Shown: positions 23,294 to 30,803, numbered from the stretch's first letter. The stretch: 32,649 nt of DNA from Oscillospiraceae bacterium (GCA_017440065.1 JAFSHY010000144.1:1-32649), one strand, 5' to 3'. Notes: generated by a model from the sequence alone, not told the origin. Numbers and translations: made by a program.

Positions 23294-23322
23294 TTGTCAA
23301 CCGCCTTCTTTTGTGATAAAAT
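23294..23322 (+). promoter_or_regulatory. Promoter of the GntR regulator gene
   Basis: TTGTCA (23294-23299) and TAAAAT (23317-23322) are separated by 17 bases. The spacer matches 14 of 17 bases of the facing transketolase promoter. GTTGTCAAC (23293-23301), a perfect palindrome, covers the -35 box. Confidence 0.8.
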
Positions 23323-23354
23323 CATGCAAGAATCCATCGGACAAGGAGCATTTC

Positions 23355-24041
23355 ATGGAAATCACACCGATCAAACGGACAAAACTGAATGATGAAGTGT
23401 TTTTGCAGATGAAGCAGCTGCTCTCTGCCGGCGTGTGGAAACCAGGCGAACGGATTCCCTCGGAATTTGAGCTTTGCGAGCGGTTTGCGGTCAGCCGTAT
23501 TACCGTTCGGCAGGCATTGCAGAATCTGACTTCCATCGGTCTCATTGAAACCCGGCCGGGCAAGGGCCGTTTTGTATGCACGCCTGAGGTCGGTCAACTG
23601 ATGCAGCAGCTCTCCCCCGCCCTCTATCTGGGCAGCGATTCCAGCCTGCAGGTCAATGAATTCCGCGAAATGCTGGATGTCTGGTCTGCCAAGCTGGCAG
23701 CACAGCGCGCCGAGCCTGCGGAAATCGAAGCATTGCAGGATAACTACGATGCTATGGCGTGCTGCGCTGCAGAGAGCAACTGGACAGGGTTTGCGGAGCT
23801 GGATCTGCAGTTCCATGTGCTGATCGGATCCATGACCCGTAATACGCTGATCACCCATACTTATGCGATCCTGCACGACGCGCTGCAGGCTTCCATGCAC
23901 CGGATCGTGGAGCAAATGGAGGACACGGGCCTTGCCTACCATCGGCAGCTGATCGATGCCATTGCCGCCGGAGACAGCGCTGCCGCGGAACGGATCGCCC
24001 GCGATCATTTGGAAAACAACCGAAACTTCCTTCAAGACTGA
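23355..24041 (+). CDS. GntR-family regulator, FadR subfamily with FCD domain
   Basis: This DNA-binding ligand-responsive regulator of 228 residues carries the GntR winged helix (about 10-75, with ERIPSEFELCERFAVSRITVR shown in part as FELCERFAVSRITVRQAL). A C-terminal FCD ligand domain follows (about 98-225). The FCD metal-site residues appear complete: Asp150, His154, His196 and His218, so it should bind a metal and probably a carboxylate or sugar-acid ligand. The ATG at 23355 has AAGGAG seven bases upstream. It is divergent from the transketolase operon and most likely controls it and itself through the shared promoter elements. Confidence 0.92.
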   Translation: MEITPIKRTKLNDEVFLQMKQLLSAGVWKPGERIPSEFELCERFAVSRITVRQALQNLTSIGLIETRPGKGRFVCTPEVGQLMQQLSPALYLGSDSSLQVNEFREMLDVWSAKLAAQRAEPAEIEALQDNYDAMACCAAESNWTGFAELDLQFHVLIGSMTRNTLITHTYAILHDALQASMHRIVEQMEDTGLAYHRQLIDAIAAGDSAAAERIARDHLENNRNFLQD

Positions 24042-24081
24042 ACGAAAACCGGTCTGCAGACTCACGCTCTGCAGACCGGTT
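24040..24081. terminator. Bidirectional terminator between gntR and the DUF1934 operon
   Basis: AACCGGTCTGCAGA and TCTGCAGACCGGTT form a perfect 14-bp stem around a 7-base loop. On the minus strand the stem runs into TTTTCGTT, so termination is better for the left-going genes; the + strand tail TCATTCTGTT is weaker. Confidence 0.8.
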
Positions 24082-24088
24082 CATTCTG

Positions 24089-24286
24089 TTATTCTTCGTC
24101 CGCTTCCTCTTCGCGGCGCTTGAAGTATTTATAATCCCGATAGTATTTGACGGCCAGAACAGCGCAGATCACGGCGCCGAAAACGGCCATGGAATTCTGC
24201 CTGACCGCATACATGACAGCCAGCACGACAGCGGCGATCAGATAGCAGATACAGTGGACTTTTCTTCTTGTGGATTCACTGATCAT
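24089..24286 (-). CDS. Small membrane protein of unknown function
   Basis: The 65-residue protein has two hydrophobic segments (about 11-28 and 33-47) and a strongly charged C-terminal tail rich in Lys, Arg and Glu (YKYFKRREEEADEE), which suggests a small two-helix inner membrane protein. The ATG overlaps the end of the DUF1934 gene by 11 bases, so the two are co-translated. GGAGAGG lies inside the upstream gene but is rather distant. I recognise no family. Confidence 0.7.
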   Translation of the reverse strand: MISESTRRKVHCICYLIAAVVLAVMYAVRQNSMAVFGAVICAVLAVKYYRDYKYFKRREEEADEE

Positions 24287-24728
24287 CGGTTTCTTCCTCT
24301 CCTTCTTTCAGCGTTTTCACCTGAATGTCATAGGTATTGAGTCCCAAAAACGTGTGTTCCAGCTCCACACCGTATTCCAGATAGATGGAGCCGCCGTCCT
24401 CCGTCAGATCCGTCTGCACCTTACGGGCGGTAATGCCCAGCAGCATGGTGCCGATATCGAGAGAATAAAGAGATTCCGTCGTCTGCCCTTCCACAAAGCG
24501 CATTTTGGAATTGAGCTTACCCGTGCGTTCCATGGTGACCCTGCCGTCATCCACCACAAAGGCAGTGGTGACGCCCTCCATACCGATGAGGTCGCTTTCC
24601 TCATAAGAAACGCGCAGCTTTCTGCCGAAACGCTGCAGCCTGCCGCCGGTAATGAATTCCATGACCTGCGGAGGCTCATGCTCCGCCTTCTGTGTTCCCT
24701 TGATGGTGATCTTTGCCTTCTTTTCCAT
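24276..24728 (-). CDS. DUF1934 family protein (YwiB-like)
   Basis: This is a predicted small cytoplasmic beta-barrel protein of unknown function. The 150 residues resemble the DUF1934/YwiB family: an N-terminal KITIKGTQ strand, then alternating strands with YEESDLIGMEGVTTAFVVDDGRVTMER, shown in part as LIGMEGVTTAFVV, and TMLLGITARKV, ending in a long acidic tail. I chose the ATG at 24728 because GGAG lies seven bases upstream. In B. subtilis ywiB neighbours argS; here argS lies about five kilobases away, beyond the transketolase block. It is co-transcribed with the small membrane protein downstream. Confidence 0.78.
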   Translation of the reverse strand: MEKKAKITIKGTQKAEHEPPQVMEFITGGRLQRFGRKLRVSYEESDLIGMEGVTTAFVVDDGRVTMERTGKLNSKMRFVEGQTTESLYSLDIGTMLLGITARKVQTDLTEDGGSIYLEYGVELEHTFLGLNTYDIQVKTLKEGEEETDDQ

Positions 24729-24759
24729 ATCTGTTCTCCGTCTTTTGCCTGTTTTCCTT

Positions 24760-24788
24760 ATCATATGTCAAAACCACCGTAAAAACAA
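24760..24788 (-). promoter_or_regulatory. Predicted promoter of the DUF1934 gene
   Basis: TTGTTT (24788-24783) and TATGAT (24765-24760) are separated by 17 bases on the minus strand, about 32 bases before the start codon. Confidence 0.6.
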
Positions 24789-24879
24789 GAGTTTTCCTTT
24801 CCGAAAAATTTGACGGAACAGTAGAAATTCTCATCAACATCGTATATAATATACCGTTAGGAAAGGAGGCCTGCGAAAT

Positions 24880-25290
24880 ATGCAGATCGAACTGAGCAAA
24901 AAAGAATTCCGCAGACTGCTGGACCTCGTTTATATCGGCAACTGGATCCTGAATTCCGCCCGCGGCGATGACCGCATCCCGGACTACGACAATCTGGAGA
25001 GCAAGCTCTTTGCCCTCTGCCGGAATACACCCATGAATTCCCTTGTGGAACTCTGGAACGGCATTCCCGTCCCCTCCCAGGCCTTCGCGGAAGGCGGCAT
25101 CCACGAGGCCATCGCGGACTACGAGGATACCGTTTTCTTTGATATTCTGGCCGAAGAGCTGGCCCGCAGGGATATGGAATACGCTCCCGTGACCAGCGAG
25201 AACTACGCGGAACTGGTCTCCCGCATGGAAGACTATATCACAGAATTTGAAGCCCACGGCGCGGAAAACATTTCCGTGGACACAGAATAG
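24880..25290 (+). CDS. Conserved hypothetical protein, acidic, upstream of greA
   Basis: The 136-residue soluble acidic protein is probably mostly helical. It begins MQIELSKKEFRRLLDLVYIGNWILNSA (seen in part as FRRLLDLVYIGNWILNSA), with conserved-looking hydrophobic helices, and has no membrane segment, cysteine motif or known domain I can name. AAAGGAGG lies nine bases before the ATG. A TATAAT box at 24845-24850 lies upstream but lacks a good -35. It precedes greA by seven bases and is surely co-transcribed with it, so a role near transcription or general housekeeping is possible but unproven. Confidence 0.8.
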   Translation: MQIELSKKEFRRLLDLVYIGNWILNSARGDDRIPDYDNLESKLFALCRNTPMNSLVELWNGIPVPSQAFAEGGIHEAIADYEDTVFFDILAEELARRDMEYAPVTSENYAELVSRMEDYITEFEAHGAENISVDTE

Positions 25291-25297
25291 AGGCATC

Positions 25298-25801
25298 ATG
25301 TACAACGAACTGACCCGCAAGGACATCGAAAAGATGCAGCAGGAGCTGGATGACCGCATCATCAACCAGCGCCCTGAGCTGATCGAGGAGGTCAAGAGGA
25401 CCAGAGCCTTCGGCGACCTCAGCGAAAACTACGAATACAAAGCGGCAAAGCAGGCCAAGAACCGCAACGAAAGCCGCATCCGCTACCTCACCAACATGAT
25501 CAAGACCGCCACCATCATTGAGGATCATTCCTCCGACGATGAGGTGGGACTCTTCGACAAGGTCACCCTCTATATCGAGGAGGACGAGGAGACCATGGTG
25601 GTGCAGGTCTGCACCACGGTACGCACCGACCCCGGCTCCGGCTTTATCAGCAAGGAATCGCCCCTCGGGAAAGCCATCCTCGGCCGGCACAGCGGAGACC
25701 GCGCTACGGTGCAGGTCAACGAGCGCTACAGCTACGATGTGATCATCCGCGCCATCGAAAAGGCAGAGGATGACGGCAGCGCGCCCTTACTTTCGTACTA
25801 A
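25298..25801 (+). CDS. greA: Transcription elongation factor GreA
   Basis: GreA enters the RNA polymerase secondary channel and stimulates cleavage of backtracked RNA. The 167 residues have an N-terminal coiled coil (about 1-80) whose tip holds the catalytic acidic motif GDLSENYEYKAA (Asp40, Glu43). The C-terminal FKBP-like domain includes SPLGKAILGRHSGD, which is the family signature. The canonical ENAEY is ENYEY here, a mild change. The ATG (25298) follows GAGG, seven bases after the upstream stop. The propeller protein follows after 32 bases. Confidence 0.94.
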   Translation: MYNELTRKDIEKMQQELDDRIINQRPELIEEVKRTRAFGDLSENYEYKAAKQAKNRNESRIRYLTNMIKTATIIEDHSSDDEVGLFDKVTLYIEEDEETMVVQVCTTVRTDPGSGFISKESPLGKAILGRHSGDRATVQVNERYSYDVIIRAIEKAEDDGSAPLLSY

Positions 25802-25833
25802 ACAGACATTACATACAGATAGGAACCGATACC

Positions 25834-27693
25834 ATGAAAACAAAATACGAAGCAAAGCACGCCGGCAAGCTGAGCCGGAAAGCAAAACGGGATCTGTTTT
25901 TCATCATCTTCTTCAGCGTTTTGCTGTCTGCCGCCATCGTGGTCGGCTCGCTCCTTTATTTCGCGCCCGAGATCTTCGGTCTCGAATCCGATGCAGAGCG
26001 CCCCGTGCTGCAGAATCCCTTCTCTCCCGGCGCGACGAAGGATCCGGAAGAAGACCACACCCAAATCATTGACGCGGAAAAGCCCGCGGATCAGAACAGC
26101 CCCGACGCGCCTTCTCAGGATCCGCAGACTCCCGCCGAACCCGAAGTACCCGTCGAGCCGGAGCCTGTAAAGGAACCGTTCGATCCCCACTTTGTGGAGA
26201 GCACCGATCCCGCGCTGCACTTCATCTCCACCGACATCAAGGTGGGCGATGAGATCGTGGAGGAATATCAGGCGGAGGAACCGATCTTCTTTGACGCCCC
26301 CGAGCTTTACGGCAGCTTTGATGGCCTCATCACCTTCCGCGGCAACAACTACCGCACCGGTTCTTCCGTGGGTACTGCCGAGCTGACCTCCAAGACCTTC
26401 GGCAAATACTGGACCTCTCCCGTTTCCTCTCTGACCTCTCCCGACGGCACCAACTGGAGCGGCTGCGGCTGGACCGGTCAGCCTCTGATCGCCAACTGGC
26501 CCAAGGAGACCCGTCAGGTCATGAATATGTACGACTGGGCCAAGGAGGCCGATGAACTCATCGAGGTCATCTATCCCACCATGGACGGCAATATCTACTT
26601 CCTCGAACTGGAAACCGGCAAGGCCACCCGTGACAAGCTCAACATCGGCTTCACCTTCAAGGGCTGCGGCTCTCTCGATCCCCGCGGTTATCCCGTTCTC
26701 TATGTCGGCTCCGGCTATAACAGCAACAAGGGTACCTCCCGCGTATTCGCCATCAGCCTGATCGACGGTTCCACCATCTTCTCCTTCGGCAACAGCGACA
26801 GCTTCGCCCACCGCGACTGGCCCTGTTTCGACTCCTCTCCGCTGATTGATGCCGAGACCGACCAGCTGATCTACCCCGGCGAAAACGGTGTTCTTTACAT
26901 CATCAAGCTCAATTCCGCGTATAACGAAAAGGAAGCCACCCTGACCATGGAGCCGGAATTCATCCGCTGGCGCTATCAGGGCGCCCGCTCCACCCGCACC
27001 TCCTACTGGCTCGGCATGGAATGCTCCGCAGCCATCCATGAAGGACATATCTTCATGGCGGACAACGGCGGCTACCTCTTCTGCCTCGATCTCAACGATC
27101 TGCAGGTAGAATGGGTACAGGACATCAAGGACGATACCAATGCCTCTCCCGTGCTGGAGCTGGAAGACGGCCATCCCTACCTCTACATCGCGCCCTCCTT
27201 CCACCTCGGCTGGAGAAGCTGGAGCACCGCGGACGTTCCCATCTATAAGATCGACGCCGAGACCGGCGAGATCGTTTGGGAAAAGAGCTACAGCTGCTGG
27301 TCCGAAAGCGGTGTTTCCGGCGGTGTGCAGGGCACCATTGCTCTGGGTCAGAACAACCTCTCCGACATGGTCTTCGTGCCTGTCGCCCGTACCGGCACTG
27401 CCGCAGGCGGTCTTGTGGCTGCGCTGGACAAGGAGACCGGCGAAGTCATCTGGGAATGCAAGAATGCCAGCTACACCTGGGGTTCTCCCACCATCGTCTA
27501 TGACCAGAACGGTGACGGCTACCTCTTCTATGCCTCCCTGTACGGCACGCTGTTCATGGTGGACGGCAAGACCGGCAACATTCTGGACTCCTTCAACATG
27601 GGCGGCCATATGGAAGCCACCGTTGCGGCCTACGGTAATCAGATCGTTGTCGGCGCCCGTACCGGCTATATCTGGGGCATTCAGCTCAATTAA
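25834..27693 (+). CDS. Membrane-anchored extracytoplasmic PQQ-like beta-propeller protein
   Basis: The 619-residue protein has a basic N-terminus, one membrane helix (about 21-43), a Pro/Glu/Asp-rich linker (about 50-112) and a large extracytoplasmic region made of repeats. At least eight blade-like units end in patterns such as DGNIYFLELETGKATRD, NGGYLFCLDLNDLQVEW, VPIYKIDAETGEIVWEK and GLVAALDKETGEVIWEC, the classic PQQ/WD-like propeller repeat. Whether it binds a quinone cofactor is unknown; most such non-enzymatic propellers are scaffolds or ligand binders at the cell surface. AGGA lies upstream of the ATG. It is probably co-transcribed with greA and ends at a strong terminator. Confidence 0.88.
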   Translation: MKTKYEAKHAGKLSRKAKRDLFFIIFFSVLLSAAIVVGSLLYFAPEIFGLESDAERPVLQNPFSPGATKDPEEDHTQIIDAEKPADQNSPDAPSQDPQTPAEPEVPVEPEPVKEPFDPHFVESTDPALHFISTDIKVGDEIVEEYQAEEPIFFDAPELYGSFDGLITFRGNNYRTGSSVGTAELTSKTFGKYWTSPVSSLTSPDGTNWSGCGWTGQPLIANWPKETRQVMNMYDWAKEADELIEVIYPTMDGNIYFLELETGKATRDKLNIGFTFKGCGSLDPRGYPVLYVGSGYNSNKGTSRVFAISLIDGSTIFSFGNSDSFAHRDWPCFDSSPLIDAETDQLIYPGENGVLYIIKLNSAYNEKEATLTMEPEFIRWRYQGARSTRTSYWLGMECSAAIHEGHIFMADNGGYLFCLDLNDLQVEWVQDIKDDTNASPVLELEDGHPYLYIAPSFHLGWRSWSTADVPIYKIDAETGEIVWEKSYSCWSESGVSGGVQGTIALGQNNLSDMVFVPVARTGTAAGGLVAALDKETGEVIWECKNASYTWGSPTIVYDQNGDGYLFYASLYGTLFMVDGKTGNILDSFNMGGHMEATVAAYGNQIVVGARTGYIWGIQLN

Positions 27694-27697
27694 ACAG

Positions 27698-27734
27698 AAA
27701 ACTCCTGCCATCCATGCGGACGGCAGGAGTTTTT
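27698..27734 (+). terminator. Intrinsic terminator after the propeller gene
   Basis: AAAACTCCTGCC and GGCAGGAGTTTT form a 12-bp stem with a 12-base loop that can pair further, followed by T. It starts four bases after the stop codon. Confidence 0.9.
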
Positions 27735-27740
27735 ACGCGG

Positions 27741-27769
27741 TTGAATTTTAAGATACCATTTGCTATAAT
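27741..27769 (+). promoter_or_regulatory. Promoter of the ComB-family gene
   Basis: TTGAAT (27741-27746) and a perfect TATAAT (27764-27769) are separated by 17 bases, with a TG one base before the -10 (extended -10). The messenger leader would be about 20 bases. Confidence 0.82.
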
Positions 27770-27797
27770 CACAAAAAAAGTTCGGGAGGAGCCTGTC

Positions 27798-28490
27798 ATG
27801 AACATTCAGATCCTGCATCTTTTGGACGGTGCGAAAGCCGCTACCGGTCTGACCGTGATTATTGATGTATTCCGCGCATTTTCCTTTGAATGCTATCTCA
27901 CTGCTTCCGGTGTCCGCGAGATCCTGCCTGTGGGCAGCGAGGCGCTTTCCCGCAGCATCAAGGAGGACAATCCCGATTATCTGCTGGCGGGTGAGCGACA
28001 CGGCGACAAGCTGCCGGGTTTCGATTTCGGCAATTCCCCCGCGCAGACAGAGGGACTCGATCTCGCAGGTAAAACCGTTGTCCACACCACCAGCGCCGGC
28101 ACACAGGGCATTGAGAACGCGCTGAACGCAGATGAGATCATTACCGGCAGTCTGGTCAACGCGGCAGCCATCGCCCGTTATATCCGCAGCAAGGATCCCG
28201 AAACCGTATCTCTGGTGGGCATGGGCATCGAGACGAAGCGCATTGCCGATGAAGACCTGCTCTGCGCCGAGTACATCCGCAGCCTGTTGCTGGAGGAGCC
28301 CTTTGATCTGCAGCCGCGGATCGAAGCGCTGAAGAAGACCAGCGGCGCGCGGTTCTTTGATCCCGCCCGACAGGCCAATAACCCGCAGCGCGATTTTGAG
28401 CTTTGCACGCAGGTGGACCGCTTCGACTTCGTGCTGCAGGTCAGCCGCCACGAGGACGGCCTGAACCACACCAAACGCATCGATATTTAA
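27798..28490 (+). CDS. comB: 2-phosphosulfolactate phosphatase family protein (ComB-like)
   Basis: ComB removes phosphate from 2-phosphosulfolactate in coenzyme M biosynthesis, and homologues occur in many bacteria, including B. subtilis YitC, which is linked to sulfolactate in spores. The 230 residues match the family in length and motifs: VIIDVFRAFSFECYL, the GERHGDKLPGFDFGNSP block, HTTSAGTQGI and LVGMG. GGGAGGAG lies before the ATG at 27798, which I chose over an in-frame extension running through the terminator. It is a single-gene unit. No ComA/phosphosulfolactate synthase is in view, so the true substrate is uncertain. Confidence 0.88.
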   Translation: MNIQILHLLDGAKAATGLTVIIDVFRAFSFECYLTASGVREILPVGSEALSRSIKEDNPDYLLAGERHGDKLPGFDFGNSPAQTEGLDLAGKTVVHTTSAGTQGIENALNADEIITGSLVNAAAIARYIRSKDPETVSLVGMGIETKRIADEDLLCAEYIRSLLLEEPFDLQPRIEALKKTSGARFFDPARQANNPQRDFELCTQVDRFDFVLQVSRHEDGLNHTKRIDI

Positions 28491-28496
28491 CGGCAA

Positions 28497-28536
28497 AGCA
28501 CCTCTGTTCCGACGGAACAGAGGTGCTGTTTCTTTT
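28497..28536 (+). terminator. Intrinsic terminator after comB
   Basis: AGCACCTCTGTTCC and GGAACAGAGGTGCT form a perfect 14-bp stem around GAC, followed by GTTTCTTTT. It reaches the last bases of the convergent acyltransferase gene. Confidence 0.92.
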
Positions 28537-29809
28537 ATACGCGGACGGGACGGCGCTGCTTTTTCATCTTATAAAGCTCTTCTGCCGCAAGCCTTGCTTT
28601 CGTGACCACGTCCTTTTCCTTCGGGAAGCAGTAATAGAGCCGTTCCCTGTCACCGATGCCGATGACATCACCGATCTGATACCAGAAGAAATCGGAATTG
28701 AGGGTATGAGAGGCTACAGGCGACTGCTCATAATGCAGCTTGCCTTCGCAGCCCGTCAGCAGGAAGCCGTTTTCATCATGGCGCAGATGACCGCTGCCCA
28801 CCTGATAGAGCGCCTTGTCATCCGCCATCACGGCGATCTCCACCTCAAGCGCCATGGCATAGGTGCCGTTTTCCAGCTCTCTGCGGACTTCTTCCCGCTC
28901 CCAGCGGTACCAGTCCGGAATATGGTCGATGTGGGTCTCCCCTTCTTCCGCCTGCAGGCTGCCGTCCGTCTTCAGTTCCCAGACTTTTCCGCAGGCAGAG
29001 CAGGTCAGCTTCGTACCCCTGCCCTCCATGGTGCCTTCCGCGCCACAGGCAGCGCATTTATAGAGCACACGGTTGAGGCCGTCCGCACGGAACTTTTCTT
29101 TGATCTCGATGCCGTTCTCCTTCTGCCAGCGGAAGCCGTCAAAGGTAAAAGCCTTCTCCAGAACGGCATCCAGTTCGGCAACGCTCTTCTCATGGATCTC
29201 CTCCTGCGTCAGCAGGCAGGTCACATCGGCGCTGACACGGATCTTTCGGTTTTGCAGGCCGTTATAGAGCGGATCGCGGAGGAACGCGCCGTGGGTCTCG
29301 ACCATGACCACCGGCACATCCAGTTTTTTCAGCAGCACGCCCAGCTTGCGGGGCAGCGCGGTGGCCGTGCCGTCAAAGGAGTAGCCCGCTTCGGGATACA
29401 TCAGAACGCTGGTCTTCAGCTCCTTAAGCGCATATTGGATATCCCCGATCAGCGTCAGATCCGTGACGAATTTCTGCGTGGGAATGCAGCCCAGCATCCG
29501 CATCAGCAGCTTTTTTCCCACCATGGCATCGGTGGTGCTGACGATGCAGTAGGGCTTGGGATAAAAAATCGCGGAAGCCAGCTTCAGATCGATGAAGCTG
29601 GAATGGTTCATAAGGATCAGCCACGGGCCTTTTCCCGCAGCCTCCATGCGGTGCTTGCGGTAGCGGAATCCGGTGGGGATCGTATCCAGAATGGATGCCA
29701 CACGCACCACCGTGGTCAGCACGGGATTGGGGCGCAGGGGCTTCTGATGCTTCTGCTTCGGCAGGGCAAGGAGCTTCTCATAGGGAACGCTTCTTGTGCG
29801 GATTTTCAT
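28535..29809 (-). CDS. PlsC-type acyltransferase fused to a zinc ribbon and C-terminal domain
   Basis: This is a predicted 1-acyl-glycerol-3-phosphate acyltransferase-like enzyme acting at the membrane in phospholipid synthesis. Of 424 residues, the first about 200 hold the acyltransferase domain with the catalytic NHSSFID (His69, Asp74) and YPEAGYS (139-143, in place of the usual FPEGTRS). A second part contains a zinc ribbon with C252xxC255 and C270xxC273, followed by a basic and aromatic C-terminal domain (about 290-424) of unknown role. Simple PlsC proteins are about 200-250 residues, so this is a long multidomain form. I chose the ATG at 29809 with GGAG six bases upstream. Substrate inferred. 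Confidence 0.85.
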   Translation of the reverse strand: MKIRTRSVPYEKLLALPKQKHQKPLRPNPVLTTVVRVASILDTIPTGFRYRKHRMEAAGKGPWLILMNHSSFIDLKLASAIFYPKPYCIVSTTDAMVGKKLLMRMLGCIPTQKFVTDLTLIGDIQYALKELKTSVLMYPEAGYSFDGTATALPRKLGVLLKKLDVPVVMVETHGAFLRDPLYNGLQNRKIRVSADVTCLLTQEEIHEKSVAELDAVLEKAFTFDGFRWQKENGIEIKEKFRADGLNRVLYKCAACGAEGTMEGRGTKLTCSACGKVWELKTDGSLQAEEGETHIDHIPDWYRWEREEVRRELENGTYAMALEVEIAVMADDKALYQVGSGHLRHDENGFLLTGCEGKLHYEQSPVASHTLNSDFFWYQIGDVIGIGDRERLYYCFPKEKDVVTKARLAAEELYKMKKQRRPVRV

Positions 29810-29841
29810 AACATTCTCCAATCCTATTTGATACTGCTCTT

Positions 29842-29870
29842 ATTCTACATGAATTTTCGTCGATGCACAA
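29842..29870 (-). promoter_or_regulatory. Predicted promoter of the acyltransferase gene
   Basis: TTGTGC (29870-29865) and TAGAAT (29847-29842) are separated by 17 bases on the minus strand. This 85-base gap holds no evident terminator for the upstream rpiR-type gene. Confidence 0.6.
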
Positions 29871-29906
29871 GCAAAATCCGCCGTTTTCCGATATCTTCCG
29901 TGCCGA

Positions 29907-30752
29907 TCATTCATCGAGCATATCGCAGCGGCGGAACAGCTCCTCGGATTCCCGCATCCGCTGCATCGTATCCTCCGCATGCGCCATGGCTACCGCGTTG
30001 CACAGATAATCGGAAAGGCAGACGGGTGCAAGAGAGGAATTCTTGATGCCCTTGACATCGACCTCGCAGGGCAAGATCAGTTCCGTAAACCGCGCTACAG
30101 GCTCCGTAGGCGGTGAAGTGATCAGAATGATCGGGATATTCCTCTGCCGCAGGATCTCCAGCAGCTGCATCGTCTGCCGCGTATAGCGGTGGAACAGATA
30201 GACAAGGAACACATCCTCCTCCGTCACGCTCAGCAGCGCTTCCACATTGCCCGCGTACCCCTCCTGATACAGGAATACATCACCGCGGACGGTAAGCAGA
30301 CGACTGTACGTATACGCTGCCAGGGCCTGCGATTCCCGCATTCCAAAGATGTAAATGCGGCGGGCCTTCGCGATGCGTTCCACCGCGTTTTGCAGCCTTT
30401 CCGCGGGCATTTCCCGAAACGTCTGCCGAATACAGGAGATTCCCTGCTGCACGAGCTGCGCCAGCAAAGTATCCTCCGCCGGCTCGTCCGCAGCGCGCCG
30501 GAATTTATCCATCAGATCGGGACTGTATTTCAGTTCCGCCCGTACTGTCTGCTGAAACTGCTTGAAACCGTCAAAGCCCAGCCTGCGGCAGAATCGCAGC
30601 ACCGAGGTCGAACTGCGATCAGTCTGCTTTGCCAGCTCATCCAGTGTAAAAAACGCGATATCATTTTTATGCTCCAGCACAAAGCTTGCCACATGCCGTT
30701 CCGAGCGGGTCATATACTCCGTTTCCGAACGGATCCGTTCCGTGATATCCAT
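29907..30752 (-). CDS. RpiR/MurR-family transcriptional regulator (HTH plus SIS domain)
   Basis: This is a 281-residue regulator. An N-terminal HTH domain (about 1-75) contains FTLDELAKQTDRSSTSVLRFCRRLG (in part DELAKQTDRSSTSVLRF), typical of RpiR proteins. A C-terminal SIS sugar-isomerase fold (about 115-250), with IYIFGMRESQALAAY and VFLVYLFHRYTRQT, usually binds phosphosugars. I chose the ATG at 30752, eight bases after GGAAGG. The frame could open as far back as 30779, but that codon lies inside the predicted -10 box, so it cannot be the start. It is divergent from the ornithine cyclodeaminase-like gene and likely controls it. Confidence 0.9.
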   Translation of the reverse strand: MDITERIRSETEYMTRSERHVASFVLEHKNDIAFFTLDELAKQTDRSSTSVLRFCRRLGFDGFKQFQQTVRAELKYSPDLMDKFRRAADEPAEDTLLAQLVQQGISCIRQTFREMPAERLQNAVERIAKARRIYIFGMRESQALAAYTYSRLLTVRGDVFLYQEGYAGNVEALLSVTEEDVFLVYLFHRYTRQTMQLLEILRQRNIPIILITSPPTEPVARFTELILPCEVDVKGIKNSSLAPVCLSDYLCNAVAMAHAEDTMQRMRESEELFRRCDMLDE

Positions 30753-30774
30753 TGTCATCACCTTCCTTACTCTC

Positions 30775-30803
30775 ACCATACGCTACTGTTGCCGCCTTGT
30801 CAA
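30775..30803 (-). promoter_or_regulatory. Promoter of the RpiR-family regulator gene
   Basis: A perfect -35 TTGACA (30803-30798) and -10 TATGGT (30780-30775) are separated by 17 bases. The leader is very short, since the predicted start site is about 15 bases before the chosen ATG. Confidence 0.7.

Noticed and set aside
24809..24850. TTGACG and TATAAT as a promoter for the gene at 24880
   Set aside because: The spacing is 30 bases, far from the 16-18 needed; only the -10 box is credible.
25798..27711. Minus-strand frame of 637 codons opposite the propeller gene
   Set aside because: Its length reflects the codon bias of the real gene; it has no ribosome site, and the + strand shows clear repeats and a membrane anchor.
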